From Poa pratensis (Eukaryota > Streptophyta > Magnoliopsida > Poales > Poaceae): a stretch of 64,000 bases of DNA. Shown one piece after another: positions 1 to 10,750 of the stretch. Position 1 is the first letter of the stretch, and every line of letters starts with the position of its first letter. Both the position numbers and the translations under genes were made by a program. The stretch covers positions 3,221,368-3,285,367 of the forward strand of contig CAMZMU010000049.1 of NCBI GenBank assembly GCA_947311845.1, written 5' to 3'. Under the pieces are notes generated by a model. It made no database searches, was not told the origin of the DNA, and saw only the letters and a list, made by a program, of their open reading frames with translations.

Positions 1-35
1 CAATTCGACTGCCGGCTGAGGCGAATGGTCAAACG

Positions 36-737
36 ATGCTGATGTTAATTGACTCTGGCAGTACAACAAGTTTTGTGGATTCCAATATGATTAGCAGACT
101 GGGGCTGATTCCGAAGGTTCGCAGTCCGGTGTATGTTAAGGTGGCGAATGGTGACAAACTTCTGTGCAACAGTATCATACCTGATTTTACTTGGTACACT
201 CAAGGTATCAAGTTTTCACATGACATGCATGTTCTGGACATGGGGGGATACGATGCTGTACTGGGGATAGATTGGCTGCAAAAGTTTAGGCCCATGAACT
301 GTGACTGGGTAGCTAAATGGATTGAGTTTCACTATATAGATAAGATGGTGCGTCTGCAAGGGGTGATACCGAAGCAACAAGACCATCTCACTGAAATTTC
401 CTTGGACGAGGTCATTCAGTTGCACAACAAGAATGAGCTGTGGGCTACTGCTGTGCTAGAGACTAATGCAGAGGTTTCAGCGTTACCGGTTCCAAATTCA
501 GTGCAGGCTTTGTTGCAACAATTTCAAGATGTTTTCCAGGAACCAAAAGAACTACCACCTTCTCGAACTTTTGATCATGCAATTGCATTGCTTCCTGGTA
601 CAACTCCCATTAACTCCAGACCATATCGCTATTCTCCATTACAAAAAGATGAGATTGAGCGTCAAGTGTCAGATATGCTCAAATCTGGTGTTATTACAGC
701 CAGTGTCAGTCCGTTTGCATCCCCGTTTTTCTGGTGA
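36..737 (+). pseudogene. Chromovirus protease and N-terminal RT fragment
   Basis: An aspartic protease active-site motif (LIDSGSTTSFVD) lies near residues 4-15 of the open stretch, followed by the protease core (AVLGIDWL). Further on comes the linker into RT (LPPSRTFDHAIALLPGT; residues PYRYSP; VITASVSPFASP). The frame is then lost around 725-735, where a one-base change diverts it into a stop. An in-frame stop also lies in the displaced frame near 759, before RT reading resumes at about 770. The Met at 36 is not the true start; the polyprotein begins upstream of the window. Protease would cleave the Gag-Pol polyprotein in the virus-like particle. Confidence 0.85.
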
Positions 738-814
738 AGAAAAAAGATGGGCAGTGGTGATTTTGTATCGACTACCGAAAGCTCAATCAACAAACGGTCA
801 AGAACAAATTTCCA

Positions 815-2050
815 ATGCCGGTCATCGATGAGTTGTTAGATGAATTGGCCGGTACTAGATACTTCTCTAAACTGGATTTGCGAAGTGGGTATCACCAGAT
901 TCGGATGGTGGAGCAGGATGAAATGAAAACTGCCTTTAAGACCCATCATGGGCATTTCCAATTTCGTGTAATGCCTTTCGGGCTTACCAATGCGCCTGCA
1001 ACATTTCAGTGCAGCATGAACTCGATTTTCTCTGGCTATATTCGAAAATTCATCTTGGTATTCATGGATGACATATTGGTGTATAGCAAGACACTTGAAG
1101 AACACTTGAAACACTTGGAGATTGTGTTGCAGATTCTTCAGAAGAACAAATTCTATGTCAAGCTCAGCAAATGTCAGTTTGCAGCAAGAAAACTTGAGTA
1201 TCTGGGCCACATCATTTCGGATGAAGGTGTGGCAACTGACAACTCCAAAACAGAAGCTATGTTGAAGTGGCCCACTCCAACAAATTTGACAGAACTCAGA
1301 GGAATCTTGGGATTGACAGGTTACTATCGGAAATTTGTGAAAAATTATGGTATCCTGGTTAAACCTTTGACAGATCTGTTGCAGCATCACAAATCATTTG
1401 TGTGGACAGCTGGTGCTCAACAAGCATTTGATAAGTTGAAAATTGCTATGTCTAATACACCGGTCTTGGCGTTGCCAGATTTCTCTTTGCCATTTGTAAT
1501 TGAAACCGATGCATGTGATGATGGCATTGGGGCTGTGTTATTGCAGCAAGGGCACCCTGTAGCATATCTGAGCAGGGCACTGGGAGCAAACAACAAGCAA
1601 CTGCCAATTTATGCTAAGGTGTTCATGGCCATAATGATGGCGGTTGATAAATGGCGTCCTTACTTGCAGCGAACACCATTTGTCATCAAAACTGATCATA
1701 AGAGTTTGTGTAGCTTGGATGATCAAGTGTTGCACACTGAGCTGCAAAGGAAGGCAATGACAAAACTCATTGGCCTGCAATACAAAATTCAGTACAACAA
1801 AGGCAGTGAGAATACACCTGCTGATGCTCTGTCGAGGGTGGGCCACAAATTTGCAGCAGTTTCAGTTGTGCAGCCTGTGTGGATACAGGAGGTACTTAAT
1901 TCATATGTGGTGGATCCTTTTGCACAACAACTACTGCAAGAATTGGCAGTGACTGGATCAAATGATCAGGGGTTCCTACTGACTGAAGGGCTCATCCGCA
2001 AGAATGGGAGGTGTGGATTGGAGCAAATTTGGGTCTGCAAACCAAATTAA
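815..2050 (+). pseudogene. Chromovirus reverse transcriptase and RNase H fragment
   Basis: 411 open codons. RT motifs in order: [13 protein letters not shown] (residues about 18-30), GLTNAPATFQ, and the catalytic FMDDIL (about residues 83-88) carrying the DD pair of the YxDD box. The connection region (LGHIISDEGV; LTGYYRKF) leads into an RNase H domain with ETDACDDGIGAVL, the TDHKSL motif and ADALSR. RT copies the element RNA into cDNA and RNase H removes the RNA strand. The open frame ends in a shifted frame near 2010-2050, where integrase begins in another frame, so the piece cannot be expressed with its neighbour. Confidence 0.9.
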
Positions 2051-2580
2051 TTCATGCTTTCCATGCTTCAGCGTTGGGTGGACACTCCGGGATGCAAGCA
2101 ACTTTCCAGCGTTTGCGGAATTTGTTCGATTGGAGTGGCATGAGGCAAGCAGTAGATAATTTTGTGAAGCAGTGTACAGTTTGTCAGCAAGCTAAACATG
2201 AAAACTGTAAGATTCTAGGGCTATTGCAACCATTGCATCCTCCAGCTGGTCCTTGGCAGGAAGTTTCCATGGACTTTATTGAAGGCTTGCCGAAATCATC
2301 TGGGTATTCTGTCATATTGGTGGTGGTTGATCGTTTCACCAAGTATGCCCACTTTCTGCCGCTTAAGCATCCTTTTACTGCAGCTCAGGTGGCACAGACT
2401 TATCTCGACAATGTTGTCAAGTTGCACAGTATGCCTATTTCGATTGTCTCCGACCGTGATCAAATCTTTACAAGTAGCTTCTGGCAAAGTTTGTTCAAGA
2501 GCATGCATACAAAGTTGAATCTGAGCACGGCTTATCACCCTAGTCTGACGGACAGACCGAGCGCGTTAACCAGTGCTTAG
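2011..2580 (+). pseudogene. Chromovirus integrase, N-terminal and core fragment
   Basis: Contains the HHCC zinc-binding region (HAFHASALGGH, then CTVCQQAKH) and the start of the DDE core: MDFIEGLP with the first Asp, VVVDRFTKYAHFLPL, and VSDRDQIF with the second Asp. The segment that should carry the catalytic Glu after the YHP motif is frameshifted near 2545-2560, and the frame stops at 2580. Integrase inserts the cDNA into chromosomal DNA. It overlaps the end of the RT frame in a different phase, the mark of a small indel. Confidence 0.88.
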
Positions 2581-2582
2581 AG

Positions 2583-3500
2583 ATGTATTTGCGATGTTCA
2601 GTGGCAGCATCTCCAACCAAGTGGGCTCAGTGGGTATCCTTAGCAGAGTACTGGTACAATACATCATTCCATACAGCAATTGGTTGCACTCCATTCAAAG
2701 CGCTCTATGGTAATGAACCATCTCATGGACTATTTCCAATCAGTGCTGCAACTGATTCTCCTGATGCTGATGAAATGCTACAACAAAGGACTTTTCTGTC
2801 GGAATTCTTACAACAGCAGTTGGCTCGGGCAACCAAACGCATGAAACTCATGGCAGATGATAAGCGATCTTTCCGAGAATTCAATGTTGGTGAACAAGTC
2901 TTGCTCAAGCTCCAGCCCTATGCTAAAAAATCTGTGGTAAATCGTCCTTATCCTAAGCTTTCGTTCAAGTATTTTGGACCATTTACTGTGTTGGAGCGCT
3001 ATGGTTCAGTGGCGTACAAATTGGATTTGCCGCCACATAGCCAGGTGCACCCTGTTTTCCATGTGTCCCAGATGAAATCGTTCCTGCCGGATCATACACC
3101 AGTGTTCACAGAATTGCCCACCCCACTGCAACTGGATGTGGCGGAGCTCTTCCCTGAAGAGATACTGGATCGGAGGTTGGTCAAGAAGGCCAATGCTGCT
3201 TGTTTGCAGGTACTCATCAAATGGTCGACTATGCCAGCGTCTATGGCTACCTGGGAGGACCATGAGGTGCTGAAGCTGAGGTTCCCGGATGCTGCAGCTT
3301 GGGACAAGCTGCAACTCAAGCGGACGGCAGTGTCGCACATGGTGCGTCACAGGAGGACGGCGACACAGGGAACACGGCTTCGTCCAGTACGTCTTCACAA
3401 GAGGAAAGCGGAGTGTCACGTAGCTAGTGGATGTCAGCTGCGCCTGACGAGTGCTTTATCTAATATGGGGATCGGAGATCCAAACAAGCAAGGAAATTAG
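2583..3500 (+). pseudogene. Chromovirus integrase C-terminus and chromodomain fragment
   Basis: Starts within the integrase core (WVSLAEYWYNTSFHTAIGCTPF), passes the GPY/F-like region (KYFGPFTVLERYGSVAYKL, then HPVFHVSQMKSF), and ends with a chromodomain around LVKWS-like residues (LQVLIKWSTMPASMATWED). In chromoviruses this domain is thought to steer integration to particular chromatin marks. The open frame runs about 90 bp into the 3' LTR, because the polyprotein stop lies at or beyond the LTR boundary or has been lost. Confidence 0.88.
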
Positions 3501-3633
3501 TCTCGTCTGTCTCTCCCTGTCTATTTCCTCTCCTCCCCCAAACTACATGCTCTATCTGTATCTCTGTTCGAGATCGAGACAAATCGTTGTATCATGGTTT
3601 GGTGATTATAGATCATACACCTAGTATACAACA
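3414..3633 (+). repeat. 3' LTR of the chromovirus, with polypurine tract
   Basis: A purine-rich tract (aagaggaaagcggag, 3399-3413) is followed directly by TGTCACGTAG, a typical gypsy LTR start. The sequence ends in an ACAACA stretch near 3630, consistent with a TG...CA LTR of about 220 bp. The right boundary is approximate because the 5' LTR and left TSD are outside the window. Confidence 0.6.
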
Positions 3634-4033
3634 TCCATACTGCAGACTCCAGACTCGAGAAATGGCGGCGACCTGTGGACTCCAGCGCAGGCGACGGCAG
3701 CATGGACTCAAACGGCGGCGCGGTGGAGGGGTCGCAGCATGGAATCGAGCTGCTGCGGCGGCGACCATAGATGTTGAGCTGTGGCGACGGCGGCCCTCGG
3801 AGGCCGGAGACTGCGGCGGCCAGCGTCGTGTGGGTGGCGGCGGAAAAAAAGAGAGTATTGAGGCAGAAGAGTGGATGCGTGTATTTTTCAGACGAAAACA
3901 AATAAACTGGGCAACGAACCGCCCGGTTCATCAATAACCGCTCGGTCGCCGGTTTTCCTGAAAACCGCCCAGTTTGACCGGTTTTTCCCCGTTCGTTGGT
4001 GGGGATGGTCCAACCGCCGGTCCGGTCTAGTTT
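3634..4033. other. CGG-rich stretch without a recognisable gene
   Basis: About 400 bp rich in CGG/GGC triplets (3660-3850), then a segment with repeated AACCG/CGGTT words. It includes a perfect inverted repeat CGGTTTTC-CT-GAAAACCG at 3950-3967. A short open frame at 3587-3937 is low-complexity Arg/Gly/Ala and not convincing. I assign no function. Confidence 0.4.
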
Positions 4034-4062
4034 TCTCTACTATAAAAGTATGGAGTGTCCTG
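4034..4062 (+). other. Helitron 5' terminus-like sequence
   Basis: TCTCTACTATAAAAGTATGG matches the TC-starting, CTAC/TATAAAAG style of grass Helitron 5' ends. It could instead be read as a TATA box (CTATAAAAG at 4038-4046) in front of the GC-rich piece that follows. I prefer the Helitron reading because a matching 3' end exists on the same strand. Confidence 0.45.
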
Positions 4063-4194
4063 TCTCCTGCCGGACGGACGAAAGGGTCGTTTTGCAGAAA
4101 ACCCCTTGACAGATTAGGAAATTAACCCGCAGTTCATATGTACTACACGGAACCGTTCTTTTCTCTGGAACACATCGCATCGTTCTCCTCTGCT

Positions 4195-4455
4195 CACGCA
4201 CGGGAACTCCCTCCTCCTCTCCCGCTCCTCCGCCGCGGGGCCCCGGTCGCCGCCGCTGCCGCGATCTCCAAGCCCGCAGCCGCCGTCGCCGAGGCCGGCC
4301 CGTACCCCTCCGCCTCGGCGCCTCCTCTCCCCGTGCGCCGCGCGGCCTCGTCGCCCTTCGCGTCGGGCCTCGCGGGCCGCCTCTTCGGCGGCCACCGTGC
4401 CGCCGCCCCCTCCTCCTCCTCCATCCATCGCCGGTCGCCGGATCCGGCCGTCACC
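4195..4455 (+). pseudogene. Ala/Arg/Pro-rich organelle presequence-like gene fragment
   Basis: One frame (within 4138-4569) reads LLRRGAPVAAAAAISKP, continues through VRRAASSPFASGLAGRLFGG and ends in low-complexity Ser/Pro. Arg, Ala and Ser are abundant and acidic residues nearly absent, as in mitochondrial or plastid targeting peptides of grass genes. I cannot name the parent gene. No mature-protein domain follows, so it appears to be a captured first-exon fragment. The high GC and CpG content contrasts with the AT-rich flanks. Confidence 0.4.
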
Positions 4456-4803
4456 GCCTGCAGCGCGCGGATTCAGCTGTCATCACCTCCCCTCGACTGT
4501 CCCAGTCTTCCACCGCACGTCTCAGGGGCATGGAGGCCGACGCCCTCCCCAAATCGCGTGCAAAAGTAGCAGCAGGGAGGCGCGGCTCAAGGCATGGAGG
4601 CCTGGGTCTGGGCACAGGTTCCCGAGATCTAGGCATGGAGGTCCAAATCCGATCCCCAGCTTGATCTTCGTTTTTTCGTGTTTTTTTTTGGGATCAAGTT
4701 TCGTTTAAATCTAAGGTGAACATGTGCATTCTTCTCATCGTTTTTGTTTTATTCGGTGGAGCCGTATGGTCTGATGGAACAAAAAAAATCGTAACCTGTG
4801 CAG

Positions 4804-4877
4804 CTGAGGTAGTCGCGTGCTTCGGCCATGGCGTTCTTCCAAGGCCAAGCCCCGGTCTGGAGGCTGGGATCCCGTAT
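4804..4877 (+). pseudogene. Possible captured internal exon, parent gene unknown
   Basis: A 74-75 bp GC-rich block bounded by GTGCAG on the left and GTGAGT on the right, the expected acceptor and donor contexts. The only open frame reads EVVACFGHGVLPRPSPGLEA, which I do not recognise. It may belong with the upstream presequence-like fragment as a later exon. Confidence 0.25.
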
Positions 4878-4879
4878 AG

Positions 4880-6161
4880 TGAGTGAATCCATCCCCTGAA
4901 CCTCTGTTTGCATTATGGTGCTACTGGAAGAGGTACAACAACTGTTTCCATCAATGCCTCCCATTTGCATGCTATCTCAATGTACTTGTCTTCAGAAACA
5001 ATTTTGTCATCAACACGAACTTTAAAAATTGAATTGGAAGGGTATTGTTAGTTGTTACCGTGGATTCTTCTGCTATATTATCACCGTGGGTACAATTTTG
5101 TTGCTAACAACTTGATATTTGTATGCTATACAACTGCAAGTAGGTTCTTGCTAGACTGTGGACTTCCTCTCATATAACCTACACTTTGCCTATGCATAAG
5201 CTCTTATGCACTGATATTTACAAGCACCAAAAAAACCGGATAGGATAAAGGTTTATTACTTGAGTTCAGACTTTGCAAAATAGATAATATGTGAGAACGT
5301 GGCACGCGTCATGTGTGTATGATAACCACGGGTGGCTTGGTTCTCCATGGCTTTCTCAGTTTCGCCCTTTATGATTAATTGATGTGTTGCCCTCCTCTAC
5401 CCAGCCTCTTATATGGATGAACTAGCGTTTTAGGAGAAAATTTATTCGTGGTTTGGTAAGAACCTTATCCTTTGTTCGTTTAACTCTGGCCTTGTTGATA
5501 ACGAGGTTGGTTCGTTTGGCATCTGATTCACTAACTTTGATCAAGTTGCAAGCTGCAGTCTGTACAGTACCTATGCAACTACATTAGTATTGGGAAGCAT
5601 TCCAGAACCGCGTACCCATCCGCATTTATCTCAATCATGGTTTATGCATACACAAATATTATGTTTTCTCTACCTGGTTAATAGTATGTATCAATCAAGG
5701 TTTGTATTATACCTGACCTAAAGATATCATGTTTATATATTGTCAGATTGGTGGTCTTCTAATCTGTCCATGTCATCCTAACATAGCTACTTATATTTGG
5801 TTGGAGCACAATGACAGAGCGTTTTTACAACAAAATGCACCAGTAGTTGCATGTTTGGGGAATCAAATCTGGTACCAGGATGTAAGTTCGTTTGTAAGTT
5901 TATTTTCGCAGGTTGCTTTTCTGAGATAGCTCTCATTTATTTGCCCAATATCCTTTTTCAGATAATGTATCTTTCTGTTTTCGTTCTTCCTCTTCACTGG
6001 TGTCAAAGGTAATTAAGCATTTCATTTCATTTTATCTGTTGCATCTTCCATGAAAAGTACAATCATTCTTAGTTAGTATGTAATGTTTGTTTGTCTGCGC
6101 CGGGTGGTCTGATCCCAGGAGGTCATTGATACCTTTGTAGCGTGGAGAGATACAGAGCGCC
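4880..6161. other. AT-rich stretch without recognisable gene
   Basis: About 1.3 kb of AT-rich sequence inside the Helitron candidate. Only short open frames are present (for example 5729-5929), without motifs I recognise. It reads like intron or spacer sequence between captured fragments. Confidence 0.45.
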
Positions 6162-6450
6162 ATGGCAGTGGAGGCTAAGGCGGCCACTGACGCGATGTTG
6201 TCGGAGGTGGAGGGGGCGCCGCTGATGGCTGAGTGGCCTGTACGGGCAGACCTGGAGACGCACCTTCCGAAGCCGTGTGAGTGCCCAACTTCTTCGATTT
6301 CCCTGCTTGCCCTATTATGCGATTTACTCCAGTAAGTTAAGACCTGAAATATGAATGCTAACATCTGTGCAGACTTGGCTTGAGCTCTGGTTTCGCTGCG
6401 CCCGTTGTGTACCATCCTGAAGGGAGCAGCAAGCAGCGTTCTTAACAAGA
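6162..6450 (+). pseudogene. Caleosin (peroxygenase) N-terminal fragment with intron
   Basis: The ATG at 6162 opens MAVEAKAATDAM, leading to EWPVRADLETHLPKP. Exon 1 ends at 6276 before GTGAGT; exon 2 begins at 6373 after TGTGCAG and continues Y-L-A, then VVYHPEG after a frame change. The block P-x-R-x-DL-x(3)-LPKPY-L, then an HPEG turn, is the N-terminal signature of plant caleosins (Ca-binding lipid-droplet or membrane peroxygenases). Splicing across the intron joins the LPKP and Y codons correctly. Exon 2 has an in-frame TGA where the family has Arg, then a frameshift, and it stops before the EF-hand and proline-knot membrane region. It is therefore a non-functional capture of roughly the first 55 residues. 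The identification is from memory of the family motif. Confidence 0.65.
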
Positions 6451-8058
6451 ATGTTTCGTATTGTTTATGTCCTGGTGAAGATTGATATACGCAGTAGCTT
6501 ATTTGTTTCAGCGAATTTATTTGAGGTTGATTTTGGCGGATGGTAATTAATATTTTCTTGCAACTTGGTAGGCATGGATTTTTTCATGCTGCATTCTCAA
6601 ATGATGAACATTTCTTTATTAACAAGACAATTTCCAATTCAAGTCAAGTTGATTGTTTCGTGAAAAACATGTAGATACACGAGACTGAAATTTTTCGACT
6701 GTAGCTGGTGCCATGAGGATGCCAGTATGTTTTGCTTTTTTTTAGACAATGATGAATATATTCGACAGACTTTATGCATGAGAAAGTTCCATAGTGCTTT
6801 TCATAATTTTCGATAACCTAAGTAAATCCCACATAGCAAAATTTAACTTCAGACGGCAGGCATTGCTGGATTCTTTTAGTATTGTGCATCTTGCCAATTC
6901 ATGACAAGATCATCACTGCATAATCAAGGAGGATTGTCCTTTGACATATGTGTGTTCCTTCCACAATTAAAAGAAAACATCCTTTTAATTAACCTATAGG
7001 TTCATATTATCAATCAATCTATCAAATAAGAGACCCGTAGCAACGCTAAACTCATTTTTGTACGTGTCATTAAACTGCAAGTAGGTTATATTATGCACAT
7101 CATTTTTGTACGTGTCATTAAAAATGTTCGTTGAAATTTCCCAGCCCCTTTCTGAATTTTGAATAGCTGACTCAACTTATTTCTAGGCAGTGTAGCTAAG
7201 TAGCACTATAGTATAATCTGTAAATTATGAAAAAGAAGTAAAGTAGTTGCTCCTGTAGTATTTGGATAGAAGTAATCCGAGTTATCATGGGATGATAAAT
7301 GATCTCTGCATCATTGAATTTTTCATTTGTATATCCTGTCTGAAATAGTTAGTGAAGCATATTCTTTACCTTGATTTTAGTATAATTCCCTTCCTTGTGT
7401 GCACCCTCCACTTTTACCCGGGCTTGGGACCGGCATCAGCAGTGTTATGCACCCCCCTCCCCTTATGCATACCCCATTAAACATAAAAGGAAATATAATT
7501 TGAAAATAGAGTACCCTTATACCTCCAGATCAATAAGGATCATATCAAGACTAATTATTTCACCATTACTAATCAATACTGAATTCCATAGTCTTGCTAC
7601 TCTTGCCTTGATTGTAAGTTCCTTTTCTCTACTGAATATTTTGAATCTCACGCAAGGTTTTGCATGCCATTGCAGATTTCACCATTGAACTGAAACATCA
7701 AACAAAAAATTAGGAATATTTGCTTGAGGACGCTTATTCCGCCTCTGAAGTGATGCATGAGATAGACAAGACATTGGTGCTCAATGTTACTTTTATAGCT
7801 AAGCGGCGTTGCAGCCGGTGCTGAATCTTGCTAAAGTTGGCGCCTTCCATGACAGTTGTCAAACTAGCAAAACCGACCAAGGTATGAGATTCCAGTAAAC
7901 ATATTTTGCGAGTCTATTATTCTTTTTAGTTATTATTACTATGCTTGGAGAGACTGAATTCCTCTTAACTCACACTTTGCTAACATGGTCACTAAAAGAA
8001 AACACAAAAGAAGGAATTCGTTCCTCTCGTACGTCGTCGTCCTTCGTCGCCCACCAAA
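6451..8058. other. AT-rich spacer with short direct repeats
   Basis: No gene recognised. A 23-bp word beginning TCATTTTTGTACGTG occurs twice, at 7052-7074 and 7100-7122. ACCCGTAGCAACGC at 7033 resembles the start of the Helitron 3' terminal hairpin found at 12182. The short open frame at 7395-7688 has no recognisable motif. Confidence 0.45.
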
Positions 8059-8272
8059 TTCCTTCGTCCACCAGTTTTTTTTCCGTAGTCAAAGCCCCGC
8101 AGCATTAAACGGACATTAATTTCGTAAATCCTCCCTACACAATCAACGGGATGGCACAGCATTAATTCCTTCGTCCACCAGTTTTTTTTCCGTAGTCAAA
8201 GCCCCACAGCATTAAACGGACATTAATTTCGTAAATCCTCCCCACACAATCAATGGGATGGCACAGCATTAA
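8059..8272 (+). repeat. 107-bp tandem duplication
   Basis: Two adjacent copies with an exact 107-bp period (8059-8165 and 8166-8272), each beginning TTCCTTCGTCCACCAG and ending GGCACAGCATTAA. They differ at only a few positions. Shorter echoes (GGGATGGCACAGCATTAAAC, ATCAATGGGATGG, GGACAGTCAAT) continue to about 8410, so the region is prone to slippage or repeated duplication. Confidence 0.85.
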
Positions 8273-8609
8273 ACGCATCAGTTTTGGACAATCAATGGGA
8301 TGGCACAGCATTAAACGGGATGGCACAATCAACTGGACAGTCAATACATTTGATTCTGACCACCAGTTTTGGACAGTCAATCAATTTTTTGACCAATCAA
8401 TCCTGGACAATCAGCATTAAAACACACCTAAAAACTCCACACCGCACGCGTTGATTGAGCGAACCGATCCTTAAAACTCTGCATAGCACTTTCCCACAAT
8501 ACCGTGTTCCTAGAATCATAACATCCTGCCTCCCCACATCCTCTTGCAAACACACCTAAATCCGGTGCTAGGTACGATCGTGAGATCTGACTTGACTATC
8601 CTGGACGCC

Positions 8610-8910
8610 CTCTCCGCTGCCTCGAGACAAAATCCATTTTCAGACTACTGCCGCCAGCAAGGTAATGCCTTCTGCCCCGTTGCTGCTGCCGCCGCTGCGC
8701 ACGTGCTTGATTGTTGTGATGGGCTGGCGAACTTGCATGAGATAGTTGGAGACGCCTACGCTAACTCTTTTTGAACTAGATTCATCTCGCTAACGCCCAC
8801 ACCCTCTCCGCTGCCTAGAGTAACCTCTGCCACCACCATCAAGGTAGTGACTTCTGCCCGGTTGCTGCTGCCGCCGCTGCGTACGTGCTTGCTTGTTGTG
8901 CTGGTTGTAC
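8610..8910 (+). repeat. 182-bp imperfect tandem duplication with exon-like segments
   Basis: CCCTCTCCGCTGCCT, then CAAGGTA-TG--TTCTGCCC, then TTGCTGCTGCCGCCGCTGCG occurs at 8610-8720 and again at 8802-8905, a period of 182 bp. Both copies hold CAAG|GTA(A/G)TG, which could be a splice donor. An open frame at 8544-8774 spans the first copy, ends VAAAAAAHVLDCCDGLAN and matches nothing I know. It may be a duplicated first exon or 5' UTR of the Ulp1-like relic downstream. Confidence 0.5.
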
Positions 8911-9535
8911 GAGCTTAGGTGTATCCATGAAGGTGTATTTGTTTGCTTGGTGCTAATCAGAGTGTGGTTTTCGGTACATGCGACTCAAAAACGTGTCTAT
9001 CATTTGATTGGCTTTCTATACGCAAATTTCAGTAATGTGGTATCTTCTGATCTTAGTACGAGTGCTCTAGGATGACCAATTAAAGTATTCGGTTTTTAGA
9101 TTTAAGATAGACCTACTTGGAGGGCATGAATTAGTTCAGTTTTTTCTGAATTATAGTTATCAAATCCATTACTTTGAAGCAGCCTACAATTTCCAACGCT
9201 AGATCTATCATGTTCATTTTCACGTAGATCCTTATGTGGCTTTAGGTTTATGGTAAAATAGAGGCTAGAACAGTTGCCAAAAATATGTGCTTCCAATCGA
9301 GATGTGTGGAGAAATATTTCCCAGATACATTGCTACGCGGTGACACACAATTTCGGTTCTCGATAGGTCCATGCATGCACGCGTGGACTGTGTGTCAGCA
9401 AATCATATGTTGCATGCGTGTTCAGAGAGATACCTATGTACCTTTTGAGAATTTAGTTTTTGTTTCTAACCACTTCTTGTAAAATATATAAATATTATTA
9501 AAACAATTCTGAGCGCCCTCTTCTTTCTACTGCAG

Positions 9536-10750
9536 ACCACAACTGGCATACTGCACCAATGGAAGGGCTAGCATTTATCGCTGAGCATGCTGTCCAGCAT
9601 GTGTATGATTATATAATGCAAATCAATGACCAGGACGCATTAGAGTAAGTTCTTTGTTTACCAATAGTAACTGGAATATATAGATTTTTAATAATACGCA
9701 TTGTTGAGATTGTTTGTTGAGTTTGCTATAATGCACATTTTTGCAGCACGATATGGATAAGAAGCTCGGAACCATACGTGATTGAAATAAGCGTCGGGAT
9801 GATCCAACAGGCCATCCGGGGAGCTGGACAAGTTAACCCAGACTGCTTCAATCTCGTAGTTCGTGGGCTCATATGTGCAGAAGTCGAGAGGTACGCGGGC
9901 ACTCGATATGCTGGATGGAAGCACCTTTTCGACTTGCAGCTTCAAGCTCAAGCACGGGTGTTAAGGCGCTCGCCGATGTCTCAAGCTAACCGCACGGAGA
10001 CATTGATTAATACCGTGCTCCCGACCACTCCTCCCTACAACACATGGGACTTCAAGTTGTAAGTGAATGTCAATTTCTCCAACGAATTCGCGTTTCGTGT
10101 TAGTTATTAACCTTTGTCTCCATATTACAATATGTAATTCCATTGGCTGGCATGGGCACATATCCTCTTCTTGTGGTCAACATGGACACAAGGAGGACAT
10201 TTCTAATTGATCCATCCTACCATTTGGATCATAACGAGAGATATTTTCACCATAGCGAGGTGAGAAGGGAGAGCACAGCCGTGATGGAAGAATTTAATGA
10301 GATGATGCGATCCATGCACCCCGGATGGAATACCCAAGTCGCGGAGTGGCCAATGGACAGCCATAATGTATTGGCGCTCCATAATAACAGGTAATGTAAT
10401 TAACTTATTTGATATACCTATGTCCTCAGGAACATATTTAATTTCAAAGATACATTTATACAGCAACGACTCTGGATTCACTGTCCTGGAGCACATGGCC
10501 AGCGTTGATGGCACGAACCGACTTGCTACACGCATCCCTAACGTATGTACATATACACCGGCTCTCGGTGCTTGTTGCAACATTTCTTGTATTTTTCTGG
10601 CCATTTGATCTTTTTTTGTTTCACACCTTTCTAGGATCCCCGGAGCTTAGGAAGCAGTTCATGGTTCATCTTCTGAAGTTCAAAGATAATTTAGCCCTAC
10701 ACAACATCCCGGACGCAATAAAAGCTCATTTGGCTTTCATGAGGGATTGA
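9536..10750 (+). pseudogene. Ulp1-like (C48 peptidase-type) gene relic, five exons
   Basis: Exons inferred from splice signals and frame: 9536-9644 (donor GTAAGT), 9747-10058 (acceptor TTGCAG, donor GTAAGT), about 10131-10390 (donor GTAATG), 10464-10542 (acceptor ATACAG, donor GTATGT) and 10635-10750 (acceptor TTCTAG, stop TGA). Key residues: W-I-R-S-S-E-P-Y-V-I-E-I-S, LLVVNMDTRRTFLIDPS (the V-N...LDS strand with its Asp), then NDSGFTVLEHM, and a C-terminal PELRKQFMVHLLKF. This matches plant Ulp1/SUMO-protease-like genes often carried by transposons. Catalytic residues look lost: no HW before VVNM, and Ser where the family has Cys in the D-C-G loop. The intron 2 acceptor reads AA instead of AG, and the last exon is about 2 nt out of frame. 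Family assignment is inference from motif order. Confidence 0.5.

Larger units (their letters stand above)
1..3633 (+). mobile_element. Ty3/gypsy chromovirus, 5'-truncated by window start, degenerate
   Basis: Remnant of a Ty3/gypsy LTR retrotransposon. Domain order read on the plus strand is aspartic protease, reverse transcriptase, RNase H, integrase, chromodomain, then a polypurine tract and a short LTR. This protease-RT-RH-IN order is diagnostic of gypsy, and the C-terminal chromodomain of chromoviruses. The RT sequence style and the short LTR suggest the Reina group, which is inference. Gag and the 5' LTR lie outside the window. At least three reading-frame breaks and in-frame stops show that it is dead. 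Confidence 0.9.

Noticed and set aside
3587..4128. Open frames in the CGG-rich region between the chromovirus LTR and the Helitron candidate
   Set aside because: Low-complexity Arg/Gly/Ala translation, no domain, and no splice or start context that stands out.
4031..4500. A real nuclear gene with TATA box at 4038 and first exon at 4138
   Set aside because: The TATA-like word coincides with a Helitron 5' terminus. The exon-like piece has no continuation into a mature protein, and a matching Helitron 3' end lies downstream.
6032..6448. 138-codon minus-strand open frame over the caleosin segment
   Set aside because: It is the antisense of the caleosin exons and intron; the plus strand gives family motifs with proper splice signals.
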